Below, in pieces: positions 50,313 through 61,795 of a DNA stretch of 64,000 nt. How positions within the stretch are numbered: the stretch's first letter is position 1; every line of letters begins with the position of its first letter. The position numbers and the translations under genes are program-made. The notes beneath the pieces were generated by a model. It ran no database searches. It was not told the origin of the DNA and saw only the letters and a list, made by a program, of their open reading frames with translations. This DNA comes from Ischnura elegans. Taxonomy: Eukaryota > Arthropoda > Insecta > Odonata > Coenagrionidae. Location of the stretch: assembly GCF_921293095.1 (NCBI RefSeq), contig NC_060246.1, forward strand, positions 138,632,198 through 138,696,197, read 5' to 3'.

Positions 50313-51420
50313 CACTTCTTATCTTCCCCCCCTCCCCTACCCGGTCGCAAGTCCAAGGGGAACTGAGGGGCCTTGGTTTACAGCGTGAGTCAGTCATATG
50401 AAACCCTGGATCAAAATCTAGCGGCAGGTAGGGGAGTTTCTCCCTTAGTGACGTATTTTTAAAATGCTCCTGTTTGAATTTCTTGTAAGCATCGCGCCGT
50501 CACGTCGGTACCCCAGAGGTGAACATTGAAAAGATCGCGCGGGGTGATTCGCTCCGGAGCGCGCGCTAAATTTACTGCCACGAGTCATTTATATCCCGCG
50601 GCATTTATACTGCATATAGTAATCGCTTATCAAACGTATAGAAATGCGTAGTTTTGAAGGACATACCTGATTCGTCAACATCTGTCTTGACGAGCAATTT
50701 CCATTACGCTGAGCTCCTGATTTTTCAAAAATTATCTTCAGACGCTAATATGAGGATTTTTGCAACTGAAAATTATATTGGTGTCAAAACCTGCGGTTTA
50801 AAAAATTCGAACGAGTGTGTTCATTGTTGGACTAGCGCTGAAGGAGAGGTCGAGGGGAAGGAGCGCGCTCCATATTTCAAGCTACGAGGCTATGAGCGAA
50901 GGAGCAAGGGAAGAACACGTCCGATCTTGCGTGCGACGTCGTTGCCTTTAAAGTGAAGAGGCGAAGGCACAGCAATGCGATATACGCAGTTTGCGTCGCC
51001 TGAAGTTTCCAGTCCGTCTCGTCTTGTTTGAATGCGCTTATGCTGCGCTTGTTTCTTCCGAAATTGTGCTGTTAGCACTAAGTTGAATATTAGTAGCCTT
51101 GTTTTAGCTATAAATCTTTGTGTCAATCAATTAGAGCTCAAAAAACTTAAATGCTGACAGATATACGTCGCGTTAGGTCCAATTCTTTTTATAACCTCGT
51201 GCGTGTCATACAATTGCTGAAAGATATCGAGATATATTTTCGAGCTCAGAAGGTGACTCACCTAGCTTTTGACCTCCAGAAACTCGGAGAATTGAACCTG
51301 GTAGACCGAAAAAGGTCAGTTGGTGAGATGGGGTAGGGACGAAACGCGTTTCCATTGATCCCCTGTAACTTGATAATTTCCTATTTTCCTATGGAGTCCC
51401 GGAAAGGAAAAAAACGGCCC

Positions 51421-51625
51421 CTTGCACACACACCGAATTTGGACGGCCGGTAAAATATCGGCCGATATTTTACCGGCGAAGCGATGCTTGCACACACGCC
51501 GGATTTTTACCGGTCAAACGATAAGTTGCTATGTTTTTGAGCCGGCGACGGCGATCCACAGAGACAATGGCCGGCAGCTAACCGCCATTTAGCCGGTGCC
51601 GGCGCGTGTTCGGTACGTGTGCAAG
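51421..51625. mobile_element. GC-rich MITE-like block with a 30-bp perfect palindrome
   Basis: The outer ends CTTGCACACACACCGAA and, on the minus strand, CTTGCACACGTACCGAA form inverted repeats (15 of 17). Inside, 51,447-51,476 is a perfect 30-bp palindrome centred on CGGCCG. TTGCACACACGCCGGATTTT repeats the left-end motif at about 51,489. CCGG-rich content contrasts with the neighbourhood. No clear target duplication, so the family is unknown. Confidence 0.6.
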
Positions 51626-52134
51626 CTCCAATGCTCTTCAAATAGTACTGAAAGAGGAAATTTCGATAACTGTCGAAATTCCAGGCATACGTCTGCAACA
51701 CCGCACGATAGGATAAAAAAAATACCGTAAAATTTTTTTCTTTATAGCTTCCTTCCTCAAAATAGGGGTGCACCTCTTACACGTGTGCGCCTCTTACACA
51801 AGCTTATACGGTAAATAAAAAAAATTCCATTTTACAATGGGGATTCCAATGGAAATAATAACCTCGGTTTAGACTCACATTAAAATGCAAGTATTATGGT
51901 GCTTTGACACTCCTTGTCAGCAAGTAAATAAAAAAATTCCATTTTACAATGGGGATTCTAATGGAAATAATAACCTCGGTTTATACTCTCATTAAAATGC
52001 AAGTATTATGGTGCTTTTGTGTCCGATTTTATTTTTTTCCAAAGATGGCGGAAAATATTGAAGGAGTGTGAACTCTTGCATAGATAATCCACAACACAGA
52101 TAAACTGCAGCGGAATGATAGGGAGTTTGCTGTA

Positions 52135-55100
52135 TCTGCTGATTTGTCAAGTTTTCTTGGTTTCGTGTCCAATTTATATTCATTTAGGGTAGAATGTTTA
52201 GTTTTTAATTTTCATTGACTATTCTTAGAAACATGCATAGTTATTTCATTCAAGAACAGTATAAATCTACTCATGTCAAACATGTTTTTGAATTTTCAGG
52301 CGGTATGTTATTGAAATCTATTTTCTAGCTTGTGGTAGAACTCTTAAGAGGAAATTGGGAAATCTAATTTCTTCTCTAAAGAGAGAGAAATTTATAGAAA
52401 AGATAGGTCTTTTCAATAAAATCATTTATAACTTAAAGTTTACCCATAGGTACTCCTCATTGGGTTAATTTTTAGGTTACTCAGATTTTAACTACACCTA
52501 TGATATCCAAAATGCAAATTTAAATTGGCTTGTACTGCCATTTTACATCCAAGCAATCATCATTTTCATCCATGCAAAGCTTTCTTCTTACTCGTGATTT
52601 TTAGTATAGGTCTTCAAAATAAAAATTGGATAATCTTTGGCAATATGCTGTCAACTGCATGGTTTAAGCTTAAATTTTATCTGCCAATTTTAGCTGAACG
52701 TATATTGGCTTCATTCCAAATCTACTTATCTACAAGAATATAACGATACTTTCTGTGCTGATAATCTTGGTTTTCTCCGTGCCAATTTATTCTTAAAATT
52801 TATGATCTTGAGTTTTGTGTGTGATAGAATCGATTCACTATTCCTGTTACTAATAGTTATGATACCAAGCTGTTGATGTGTTTGTATTTTTATGAAGTAT
52901 TATGATGCCAGGAAATTATTATGATTAAAATTCATAAGAGATATTTTCTTGGTGAGTTTAGTCGTCTTCAAATAAGGCATGAAATTAGACGATTTGTAGT
53001 TTTAAAAAATATCAACAGAGTGTATGAAGCAGACTAATTTTATTTGATATTTGTATATCAAAATTTGTTGTTGCCTGTTTCATTCAAAATTTTTCGGCCA
53101 GGTGTCAATTTTTTAATAGTGATGCATTTTCTTGGAATCGTCCCCTGCCTTACTTATTTTATTAAGTTTCAGTAATTGAACTTTGAATCACTATTTCTGC
53201 TATTGTACACATTCTTTATTTAAGGAAATAATGCGTATTTTATAATTATATATTCAATTTGCATTTCTTATTTTACTCTTGCACATCTCAGTTTTAAACA
53301 TGTATTTGGTTTTAGTATTAACTAATAAATTTAATGGAATGGTCTTAGAGTGTACTCTCCATCAAGAATTGAGCTGATCATCATGTTTTGAAATTCATTA
53401 TTAGCGCTTACATTTTTTGTTACATCTTGTTTTTATACTCCAGTTTCAATTAACTTCGGAATGCATGCACTTTAACTTGAGCTTTGAATTTTCACTGCAA
53501 CTGATTCCATAAATTAGTTAATGTCTCATGCGCGCATTATCCTTGTTGAATGGATTTTCAATACAAGCAGTCGTAACTCAATAGGAAATAATTTTGTAAA
53601 TTAAATGTAAACTTTTACCTTTTGATTTTACCGTTATAAGAGATCATTTGGCCGTTAAAACATCAACCAATCCATGAAGATCATAGATGATGGCTAGGTA
53701 AGGTAATGAGATATGAAAGGGATTTAACAAAGCAAAGATAGTGGCTTCATTTACTTAAGGGGATCAGATTTCGGCAAAATAAAGTTGCTACATTAATTTT
53801 ATTGTACGTGGAAGCAACTTAGCATACTTATTCCACCTTCATACTATTGCTCTTACATTATGATGATGTATAATATGCTACGGATGTTTTCCATAGAAAT
53901 AGGATTTCCAAATGCATTACTGATAATTTTTCACGGATACTTAGCTCCTTCTACCGTGTTTAATTTATAATTATGTCCCAATATATATTGTGTGAATTTC
54001 CTTGCTGACTTTGATAGCTCTTTATTCTATAATTAGTAATAATACATGGACTTCCCATAGAATTGATGTCATTGTACATAACTACTGTTGTTAATGTCCT
54101 GATGATCTTTTATAATGGTTCTAGTATAGCAAGTTTTCCCATATTGTTGATAATTTACTAAGAATTACAGATTAATTTTCTCTGGTAAAGTGCTTTTAAA
54201 TTTCTGTGGAGAGTACATATTTATGCATATTTTTTATATTGTATATGTTCACATTATATATGTAGTGAAACTTCTGACAGTACCTATTGAAAATGCTAAT
54301 GCAATTTGTTTCATAATTTTTTTGAAAATAATTAGCTTGTGATTTCATTAGGTGAAGTCTGAAACAACCTCTATCCTGCAACAAATATTCAACATAGGCA
54401 CTGATCTGTTTAGTTTAAAAACTAAAAGAATATTGCAGAACTACTTTGTATTTTTTCCTTAACAAATCTTTTACATTTAAAATTCTTTATACATTAGTAT
54501 AGAGTTATGAAACATCGACTGTCCAGGGTGACAATGCATTCATGAAAACCTTTAAATTAATGAATTATTCGGTTGAATTTTCAAGATAAAGTAATTGCTT
54601 GAGAGCTAGCAAATTTTATTTCTTTGTTCTGTCCTTTATTTCATATTCTTTTCTCTTTATTTATATTTAGTTTATTGCTTTTATTTGTTTACTTTTATAT
54701 GATTTTTTTTCATCTGAATTTGATAATCTACTATCCTAACCAATGATGTTTATGAAACTAATAAAAACCTCTTGCTGGTTGTAATTTGCAGAATGCAATT
54801 TCTATTTTTCAAGAATCCATTAGAATTGGTTGTAAATAGAAATTGTTACAGATGAAAGTAAAGAGCATATAGTGATAGATAAACTTAATAGAAATTCATG
54901 TATATATTTTACCAATCATTTAAATCATCCCAAGGATAAGGACATAAATATCCCAAGGGCCATTAAGATAAATTGTTGATAGTTTTAGAATTGGTTGCCT
55001 TGATTGCTTATACTATTTGATTTTACTAATTATGTTTACAACCTAACGTAGCCTTTATGAAGAGAATTAGATGAAAAAGTGTTTTGTTTATTTATGTATG

Positions 55101-56512
55101 AAAAATTTAAAGATTGAAGTCCAAGTCATGCTGTACAATTATGTTATAAATTACTGGAGGAGTACTGGTCAGATGTTTCATAATACAAGGTTTTGAGTTT
55201 TGCTATTTAAGTGGGATTACATAAATCATCTGTACTGGAATTTCCTTAATGAATCGAGTCTCAGTTAAATGTGAGAATTTGCTTTGTGTGGTGGGAGAAA
55301 ATGGTAATTTGGTAATGAATAAGATAGTGCATCTCTAATGAGATTGTATTAAGCAGAAAAGGACTGTCGACTCTTTCCAGCTCCAAAATGATTAGGTGAC
55401 CATGGACTAACCTACTTTGGGAGAAGGCTGTAAAGGGAATGATGAAATGGCTGCCTCCATTGCCAAATCCAATCTAAAACATGGTGTCAAACAACCCATG
55501 AAATGCTCCAGAGACAACTTTGTGACCTATCAACGACATTCAAGGTGATCTAATTATAATGCTGTCATATTGATCAGCTTTAAGAACTGTGCTTATTAAT
55601 GATGTGTAATAAACATTCCTTGGTCAGTTTTTCATTCAACTTATTAGTTGAATGTAATTTGTGTGGAATTGTTCATATTCAAATGAAAAGGTGTATAATT
55701 TTTTCACAAGCTTGGCCTTCAGAAATACTAGGCTTATATATTGTTTAAATTGTACAGTTATTACATATCGAAGATTTTCAATCATTTGAAAGAAGACAAA
55801 TAGGATACTGTTCAATAGATGTGTGTATGTTTGTCAATTGTTGTAATATTTTGTAGTGCTATAATATTGAAAGTGATTGAAAATTTTTTGCCTATGCGAC
55901 CTTTTCAGAAATTCCGTAATAGTCTTGTCGTATGGAATATTTTTTGTAACAATTGTGGAAAATTCCTTTGACACCAGGCATTTTTATGCAGCTTACTCTG
56001 TATATACTTGTCAGCCATTTGGAATCTCCACATTGATTAATAAGGTGCCTTGAAGTATGAGTTAATTGATTTTGGTGGCAAATAGGTGTCTGGATAGGAG
56101 CTTGTCTCAGGTATGAGCTATGAAATTGTATTGTGAAAAGTTTCTAGATTTAATGGTTTTAAATAAATGCATTATTCTTGGCTTACTCAATTTTTTCATC
56201 ACCTCATGGAAATTACATATTTATACCATTTCATAATTTTTAATATTCATTATCAATTAACCGCTCTTATATTTAAACAAATAGTTTCTACAGGTGCATT
56301 TTGCTACCGGTTAACTTGCTCAGGTGATTAGTGGAAGGGAATAAAGCATTGGTAGACAATATTCCACCCTTCCCACAGTTATTTACTGTTGTGGCAGTTT
56401 GCAACATTGAGTACGTTGATGTTGCCCTGCAGTTTGGCTGGATGCATGGATATTCCATGTTACTTAAAAAGATAGGCAAAGTATGCATTGAACATTTTTA
56501 TGTAATCACACA
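52135..56512. other. Long AT-rich intergenic DNA
   Basis: No exon, RNA gene or transposon end recognised. The interval lies between the 3' end of plus-strand LUC7L3 and the 3' end of the minus-strand SLC45-like gene, so it is a convergent intergenic space. Confidence 0.45.
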
Positions 56513-56516
56513 TTAA

Positions 56517-59144
56517 CCTGGATCCGCCCAATGTAACATAAATGTCACACACTGTATCGCTCCACTGTAATGGCTCTTGCATCGTTCGGGCACGGTATAT
56601 TGTTGTGTTTTATACCTTATAAGAAAGAGGAAGCTAAGTGCTTCAATTCAAGGTAAGAATTGTCAAGTGAGAGTGAGGACCTATCCTTTGAGTACCCCTG
56701 GTACTTATGCGCCTTCCCTAGACACTAAAAATGGACGTTCGCTTTGTGTAAATATTTAATTTTTTCATTAACTATATGCACTACAGCGACAATTTTTGGT
56801 ATGTATCAACATAATGATACAAAATTATTAATAATACATTAATATGTTTGGTATTGCTTTCCATTTCTGTAATATACTCTGATAAATGTTACTGTGACAT
56901 AAATGTCACATTGGGCGGATCCCTATGCAAATCTTCAAAGTTTCGAATTTTATGCTCTAGTTAGAATTTATTCCATTTTCAACGTTTTTTCCTTCGTATT
57001 CCCGCCAAAAGACTTATTATTTATCAATTAGTCGATAAATTTGCATTTATTAACTTTTATTCCAGTAATTACTTTTGAATTAAATTTTTTAATATTAGGG
57101 ATATAGATAGCTCAGAGATAGCACTGTGTGAAGCCAAATAGCTTCCGGAAAACGAAGACTTTGACGAAGTACAATATACCTTGAGCTACCAGAAGCAGCA
57201 ATTGTCACTGATGAGGACATTGCAGATGGCCAGGCTGGTGGACTTGTGGAAAATTTAACGGGAAGACAACTTCGGGCGAGAGTGGAGCTTGTTTTGCAGC
57301 TTGATAATGATAATACTAATGAATTTCAAGAGAAGTCCTGAAGTATTTCGGTACCAGTTAGATGTAAGGAAAAGAATTCTAAGTCAACGAAGCTTACATC
57401 ACTTCTCCTATAGAAAAATGTAAAAGGAGAAGCTGCCAATTTGCGACAAGAAGGTCATTTTGTAAGAAATAGGTTATTCCCCGAAACAGATCTTCCTGAA
57501 TAGAGGGAAAAATTAGGTGTAGAATATTTTTAAATAGTTTTTTCGGATGACATTCTTTTTTCTCATGGCAGAATTAGATAATTATACTACTTCTATTGTT
57601 TTTTCATCTTCTAGCATCAGTAAAGAGGAGATGAAAATTTTCATTGGGATTTTACTGTTATGAGGTTGTAACTGGTTTCCATCCAAGCGATGCTCCTGGG
57701 AAGATTCTGGGGGTGCTCACAACTCAATGGTTACTGTAGCCTAGCGAAGGAATAGGTTCTTTGTGATGAGTAGATACCTTCACTGTGCAGACAATACGAT
57801 GCCCGACATAATAGACAAATTGTGGTAGCTTCGCCGTAGATCACTAAATTGAAAGAACGTTTCAGAGGGATTTTTCCCACTGAAAAAACTCTTTTGGCAG
57901 GAGTATGATTGTGGAGTATTTTGGTATCCATCCTTGCATGTAATTCATTCGGCGGTGGACAATCAGTTTTGGTGGTAATGGTGGAATATTTCCTTGACTT
58001 TTGGATGTAGCTGTTCACAATCTGAAGCTGTTCACAATCTGTTCACGAGCGAAATCTGGTCATTGCATGTCACAATTAGAGATCAGGCATGTAATAATGC
58101 AAACATTACTGACCATACATCGATGCAAAGGCAAGTATAGCCGCCGTACTACTTCATTTGCAACAGAGGCAGACAGTGAAATATGTTACGATGCTAATGA
58201 TCAATTAGTCTCAAAAGATTGCGTCGCCGTGCTGGAGAACATTGCGCTTCCGTCAAATGCGATGCATGAAATATGGACAAATATTGCTTTACTACTTACC
58301 ACTCAAAATGATACGTATACACCGGCATTGAACTCTAAAGCAATCTTTAGTTTATATGAAACAAATTGATTCAAATTTAATTCAATTTTATAAGGTATTA
58401 CACCCTTATATGTTGTGAGAATATTTTTCAAACATGTACATATATTTATTCTATGTATTTTCCAAAATTGGGAAATGCATTTTCAACTATTTTACTTATT
58501 AGCCATGTAAAAATATTATTTAAATAGTATTTTACATAATAAAACCTGAACAAAAAGCAAAATCCATTGATTGTGTCAATTCAAGGTTCTGTAATTTCAT
58601 AACACTACTGCCGAAAACTTAAATTTATACATAAATTTAAAATAATTTTTCTTGATGTGTATTTGACAAGTTTATAACATAAACATTATAAATTTAAATA
58701 TACCCCAAACTTGTGAAATAGCATTGAAAAAATCCAAAACACTTCTACATCTTAAAAAATCACAATTTACATCGAAAAATTTATGAATCGCGGGCAATGG
58801 AACTCTGAAAATTATTGCTAAATTTTTAAACAATTTACTTTAAATTTAAACAAAGGCTTGAAAATAGTGTACGTAATTAATAATATGTTTTTCTAGTGTT
58901 TTTTATCATTTAAATGAACAGTGCAGCTCAAATGCGAAAAATATTTGCTTTATCTGGGGAAATATTACCTTGCACCAAAAGACAACAGATCCGCCCAATG
59001 TGACATTTATGTCACAGCCTGTATCTCGGAAACTACACAACCGGTCAACGAAATATTTTCAGAATGTAGTAAAAATGAGACCCTTACCATTCCCCTAGAA
59101 TATGAATTATTAATCTCAAAAAAAATATTTTGGGCGGATCCAGG
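56517..59144 (+). mobile_element. piggyBac-type DNA transposon, broken copy with intact TTAA flanks
   Basis: The 2,628-bp element has perfect 14-bp TIRs CCTGGATCCGCCCA...TGGGCGGATCCAGG and duplicated TTAA at 56,513-56,516 and 59,145-59,148, both diagnostic of piggyBac. The module GGATCCGCCCAATGTGACAT plus TTATGTCACA (or close variants) occurs at the left end (56,520-56,549), inverted at 56,893-56,922, and direct at 58,988-59,016. These are probable sub-terminal transposase-binding repeats. The transposase is degenerate (57,170-58,370). Intact ends mean it could have been moved by an enzyme from another copy. Confidence 0.95.
57170..58370 (+). pseudogene. piggyBac transposase remnant (PGBD-like)
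   Basis: Plus-strand pieces follow the order of PGBD transposases. An acidic N-terminal part LPEAAIVTDEDIADGQ then NLTGRQLRARVEL lies near 57,188-57,290. A core-entry block ISKEEMKIFIGILLL then RRNRFFVMSRYLHCADN lies near 57,614-57,790. VEYFGIHPC lies near 57,913. Then, with most of the catalytic core missing, DVAVHN and SQLEIRHVIMQTLL lie near 58,000-58,108, resembling the usual DVAVxNxW and QLxFRRxxxxxLL region. Numerous in-frame stops, frameshifts and the internal deletion at about 57,960-57,985 make it non-functional. Full-length relatives run about 550-600 residues. Confidence 0.85.
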
Positions 59145-59148
59145 TTAA

Positions 59149-60251
59149 TGTAAAGTTAGCCTAAAATTTCAGTGGGTAGAAGTATTTTAAAATGGGGTCA
59201 CTCATTTACGAAGATAAATTGGTAGTCAAATTTTCCGAATCATGTATATTTTTTCCTCTCTGTTACTCATGCAATAAAATTATTAGAAATGTTCTATGTT
59301 ATTCAACAGATTTTTTCACTGGAAATTAGACTATGGCTTGTATTCATTTTGTATCACCCAGCTCAATAGCAACTCGCATGTCGAGTGACACTCAACCAGC
59401 ATGATTTTTCATTCAAGATATTTAAAAATTAAATTATAAGTGGACCACTGGTATATGGGGTACCTAATTCCTACTTCAAAGGGTTTTTGATGCAAATGTG
59501 TCAGCATTGCAGGAGGATGTGTCAACACTGTTAACGTCACAGTTTCTTTGATGGGTATTCACTATTGAGATTTATTAAACAATAGGTGAATCTGATTAAT
59601 TTATGAAACCTGAACAAAAAGCATGTCATAAAAGATAGATGTTTTACCAGAGATTAACTTTAGAGTATGTACACAGGTATCATTCTATGGTATTACCCAT
59701 CCCATTGTTGGGAATCGGTCATTTCTGGGAAACTCCTTGTGTCTGGAAAATCATGAAATAATGGGGAAATTGGCTAATTTAACCAGAAAATCATCTTAGC
59801 TTTGAAATAACAGTGGTAATTTTTCTTCACCCCCATAACTTCAGGAATGTCTTGTTATTTTTACTGCCATTCCCATCAAGTCAGATGGTGCTTTGTGTTG
59901 GCAAAAATTCTGTCACCATAATTTTCTGTGTGTAATATGCACCAAGTATTATACATACTTAGGTTTTTTCAAGCATTATATGAGAGTTTGCATATTTCCA
60001 AGCATAGTATGAGAATTAGCATATTTCCTTGTAGGTAGAATAAACATCTAGTTTTAAGGGGTCATCATGTGCCTATGTATAGTTCATCCTTGGTCCAGAT
60101 GTTGAAAACACATAGACTTAATGGGAAGAGGGCCCATCATGAGCTTCAGCAAATGCAAGTACATTTTTAAACACTATTGCATGTACCAACATGGTGTTCT
60201 CTTAGTGTCATGTCCTTTCCTTCTCCTCTTGCCGTTTGGTGTGTCTGGCAT
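59149..60251. other. Intergenic DNA, no recognised feature
   Basis: AT-rich spacer between the piggyBac copy and the next TIR element, with no coding or RNA signal recognised. Confidence 0.45.
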
Positions 60252-60253
60252 TA

Positions 60254-61793
60254 CAGTAGAACCTCACTTATGAAACTTTCAGCGGAGAACCGAAAAAAGT
60301 TTCATAAGTTAGGAAGTTTCATAGGTGAGGATTTATGGTAGCGTGAGCGAGTTATTCTCCAAGGGCATTCACTTTAACTCCTGTTATGTTAAAAGTAAAA
60401 GCTTTCCACCTTGCAGAGTTAATCAAATAGCTATTCAAGGTCCAACCATGTTTCTCCTACCAAGATACAAGTTGAGTCAGTTTAGATCAGTGCGAAAGCA
60501 ATTTTCCCCATCTCCATTTGTCCCACATATGTGTGGTTAGCTTGCAGAATAAAACGCATGCTTCTTTTACCATCATGTTGAATCACCATCAAACGTGCAT
60601 AATAGAGATATGATTTTCTTTTTTGGATACCTTCGAAGCCAAAATTTTGGTACAGGAAAATTTTTAATGGCTCATTTTGGCATTATTTTGCTGGTGTGAT
60701 GGAAAACATAATGTTGGCAAAATTCTAGAAAATCTTCTGTTAAAGAGAAAGAGGTATTCTGCAATAGGGTGGTTTCCTGTTATTTTTTTTTTGACTAAAT
60801 CGAAATATTATTACTCCAGGAGAACGCATTTCATGCTTGCAGATTTTTAAATGACGATATCTATTTTTCGCGATTGAATGAAAAGTGAAAAATTTCAAGC
60901 GCGCGAAAATACGACGCCTAAGTATGAATGCTGGGAAAACCCCTGTGTGACGTCAGTCTGGTCAGTCCTGCTGCCGTCGTGTGAGGTGACCTTGGGGCGA
61001 CGATATGTGCTCTGCTGTGATACAGGCTGCTAGCAGGTAGAGCTTGGCTTAATTATGGATTATTAATACCTTATCAAACAAAGGAAACTCTGACTAATGG
61101 CAGTTTTAATAGGTGAATATTAAGAGATGTTTCCCTGAAGTCTGTGCCTCATGCATGCATTGGTAATCTTGGACGATGTAAAACTCCTATCTACTCGTAT
61201 TGAAACTAGGTCCTTTTGACGTCACGTGGAGTGGCATCGCGTGGGCGCCAATCTGGCCTTTTTCAAATGAGGTTAAAATTGACCGTTAACATTCGTCTAA
61301 ATTGTGATTTCTAAAACCAAATAATTTGTATATTATGAATACACTAATGGTGGGTAACGAATCGCAATCAATGCTTTTTGTTTTCTTTGATGAAGGAAAC
61401 TACCCTATTCATAATTCCAGATTAACATTCATGTATGTACTACATATACATATTTACAATTATTATCTAATCAGCATCAATAATTTTTGAAAAATTATTA
61501 TTCTTTATTAGCATATCCGTGTAATGTGTACACACATGCACATGACTAAATCGATGCACGTGCCACAATCTTCTCATAGATCAGTTCTCTGAAAAGTTGA
61601 ATAAGTGAGGTATTTTATGCCATGGGACTGTAAAATTACATTTCATAACGGAGGTTGTCGTATAACTGACAATTTTATTTACCGAGGTTGGAAATGCATG
61701 GTTTCAAATAGGGTTATTCAAAGGACCAAATAAAGATCTGTGTATAAGTGAGGTCACCGTATAACTGAGGATCGTATATCCGAGGCTCTAATG
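60254..61793. mobile_element. TA-flanked element with CAGTAGAACCTC ends
   Basis: The 1,540-bp element is flanked by TA (60,252-60,253 and 61,794-61,795). The left end is CAGTAGAACCTCACTTATGA and the minus-strand right end is CATTAGAGCCTCGGATATAC. Near both termini the motif ATAAGTGAGG or ATAACTGAGG recurs. Ends of this kind fit Tigger/pogo relatives. The core from about 60,430 to 61,410 aligns with the core of the element at 39,162-41,915, although the terminal 170-400 bp do not. No transposase recognised. Confidence 0.82.
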
Positions 61794-61795
61794 TA

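Larger units (their letters stand above)
50053..51811. mobile_element. Nested TA-flanked DNA transposon, CCGTATAAGC ends
   Basis: The 1,759-bp element is flanked by TA (50,051-50,052 and 51,812-51,813). TIRs are CCGTATAAGCGCGTGTAAGA and, on the minus strand, CCGTATAAGCTTGTGTAAGA, each continuing into GGCGCAC. The module GTGTAAGAGG(C/T)GCACC occurs in both orientations near both ends. It sits inside the third unit of the 113-bp array, so it is younger than the array. Contents are a near-perfect hairpin (50,176-50,312), unclassified sequence and a smaller GC-rich MITE-like block (51,421-51,625). No transposase recognised. Confidence 0.88.
49806..52018. repeat. 113-bp tandem array inside the pogo-type element, split by an insertion
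   Basis: Units start GACACTCCTTGTCAGCAA at 49,806, 49,919, 50,032 and 51,906, so the period is 113 bp. The third unit is interrupted by the nested element at 50,053-51,811 and resumes right after it. Each unit contains TTCCATTTTACAATGG, GATTCCAATGGAAATAAT and AACCTCGGTTTA. Units are very similar, pointing to recent amplification by slippage or unequal exchange within the transposon. Confidence 0.92.
49315..52132. mobile_element. pogo-type element (outer layer of a three-level nest)
   Basis: It is flanked by TA (49,313-49,314 and 52,133-52,134). The ends are CAGCAAACTCCCAATTATTC and, on the minus strand, CAGCAAACTCCCTATCATTC (18 of 20). Sub-terminal regions match those of the MITE at 29,219-29,852 on both sides, so it is the same family. 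Without the nested insert (50,053-51,811) the element is about 1.06 kb, much of it a 113-bp tandem array. No transposase recognised. Confidence 0.9.

Noticed and set aside
50043-50397. Overlapping 90-97-codon open frames on both strands with similar peptides
   Set aside because: They are produced by the 63-bp inverted repeat inside a transposon and are not genes.
58001-58369. 122-codon open frame as a stand-alone host gene
   Set aside because: It lies within the piggyBac TIRs and matches the C-terminal part of PGBD transposases (DVAVHN, SQLEIRHVIMQTLL).
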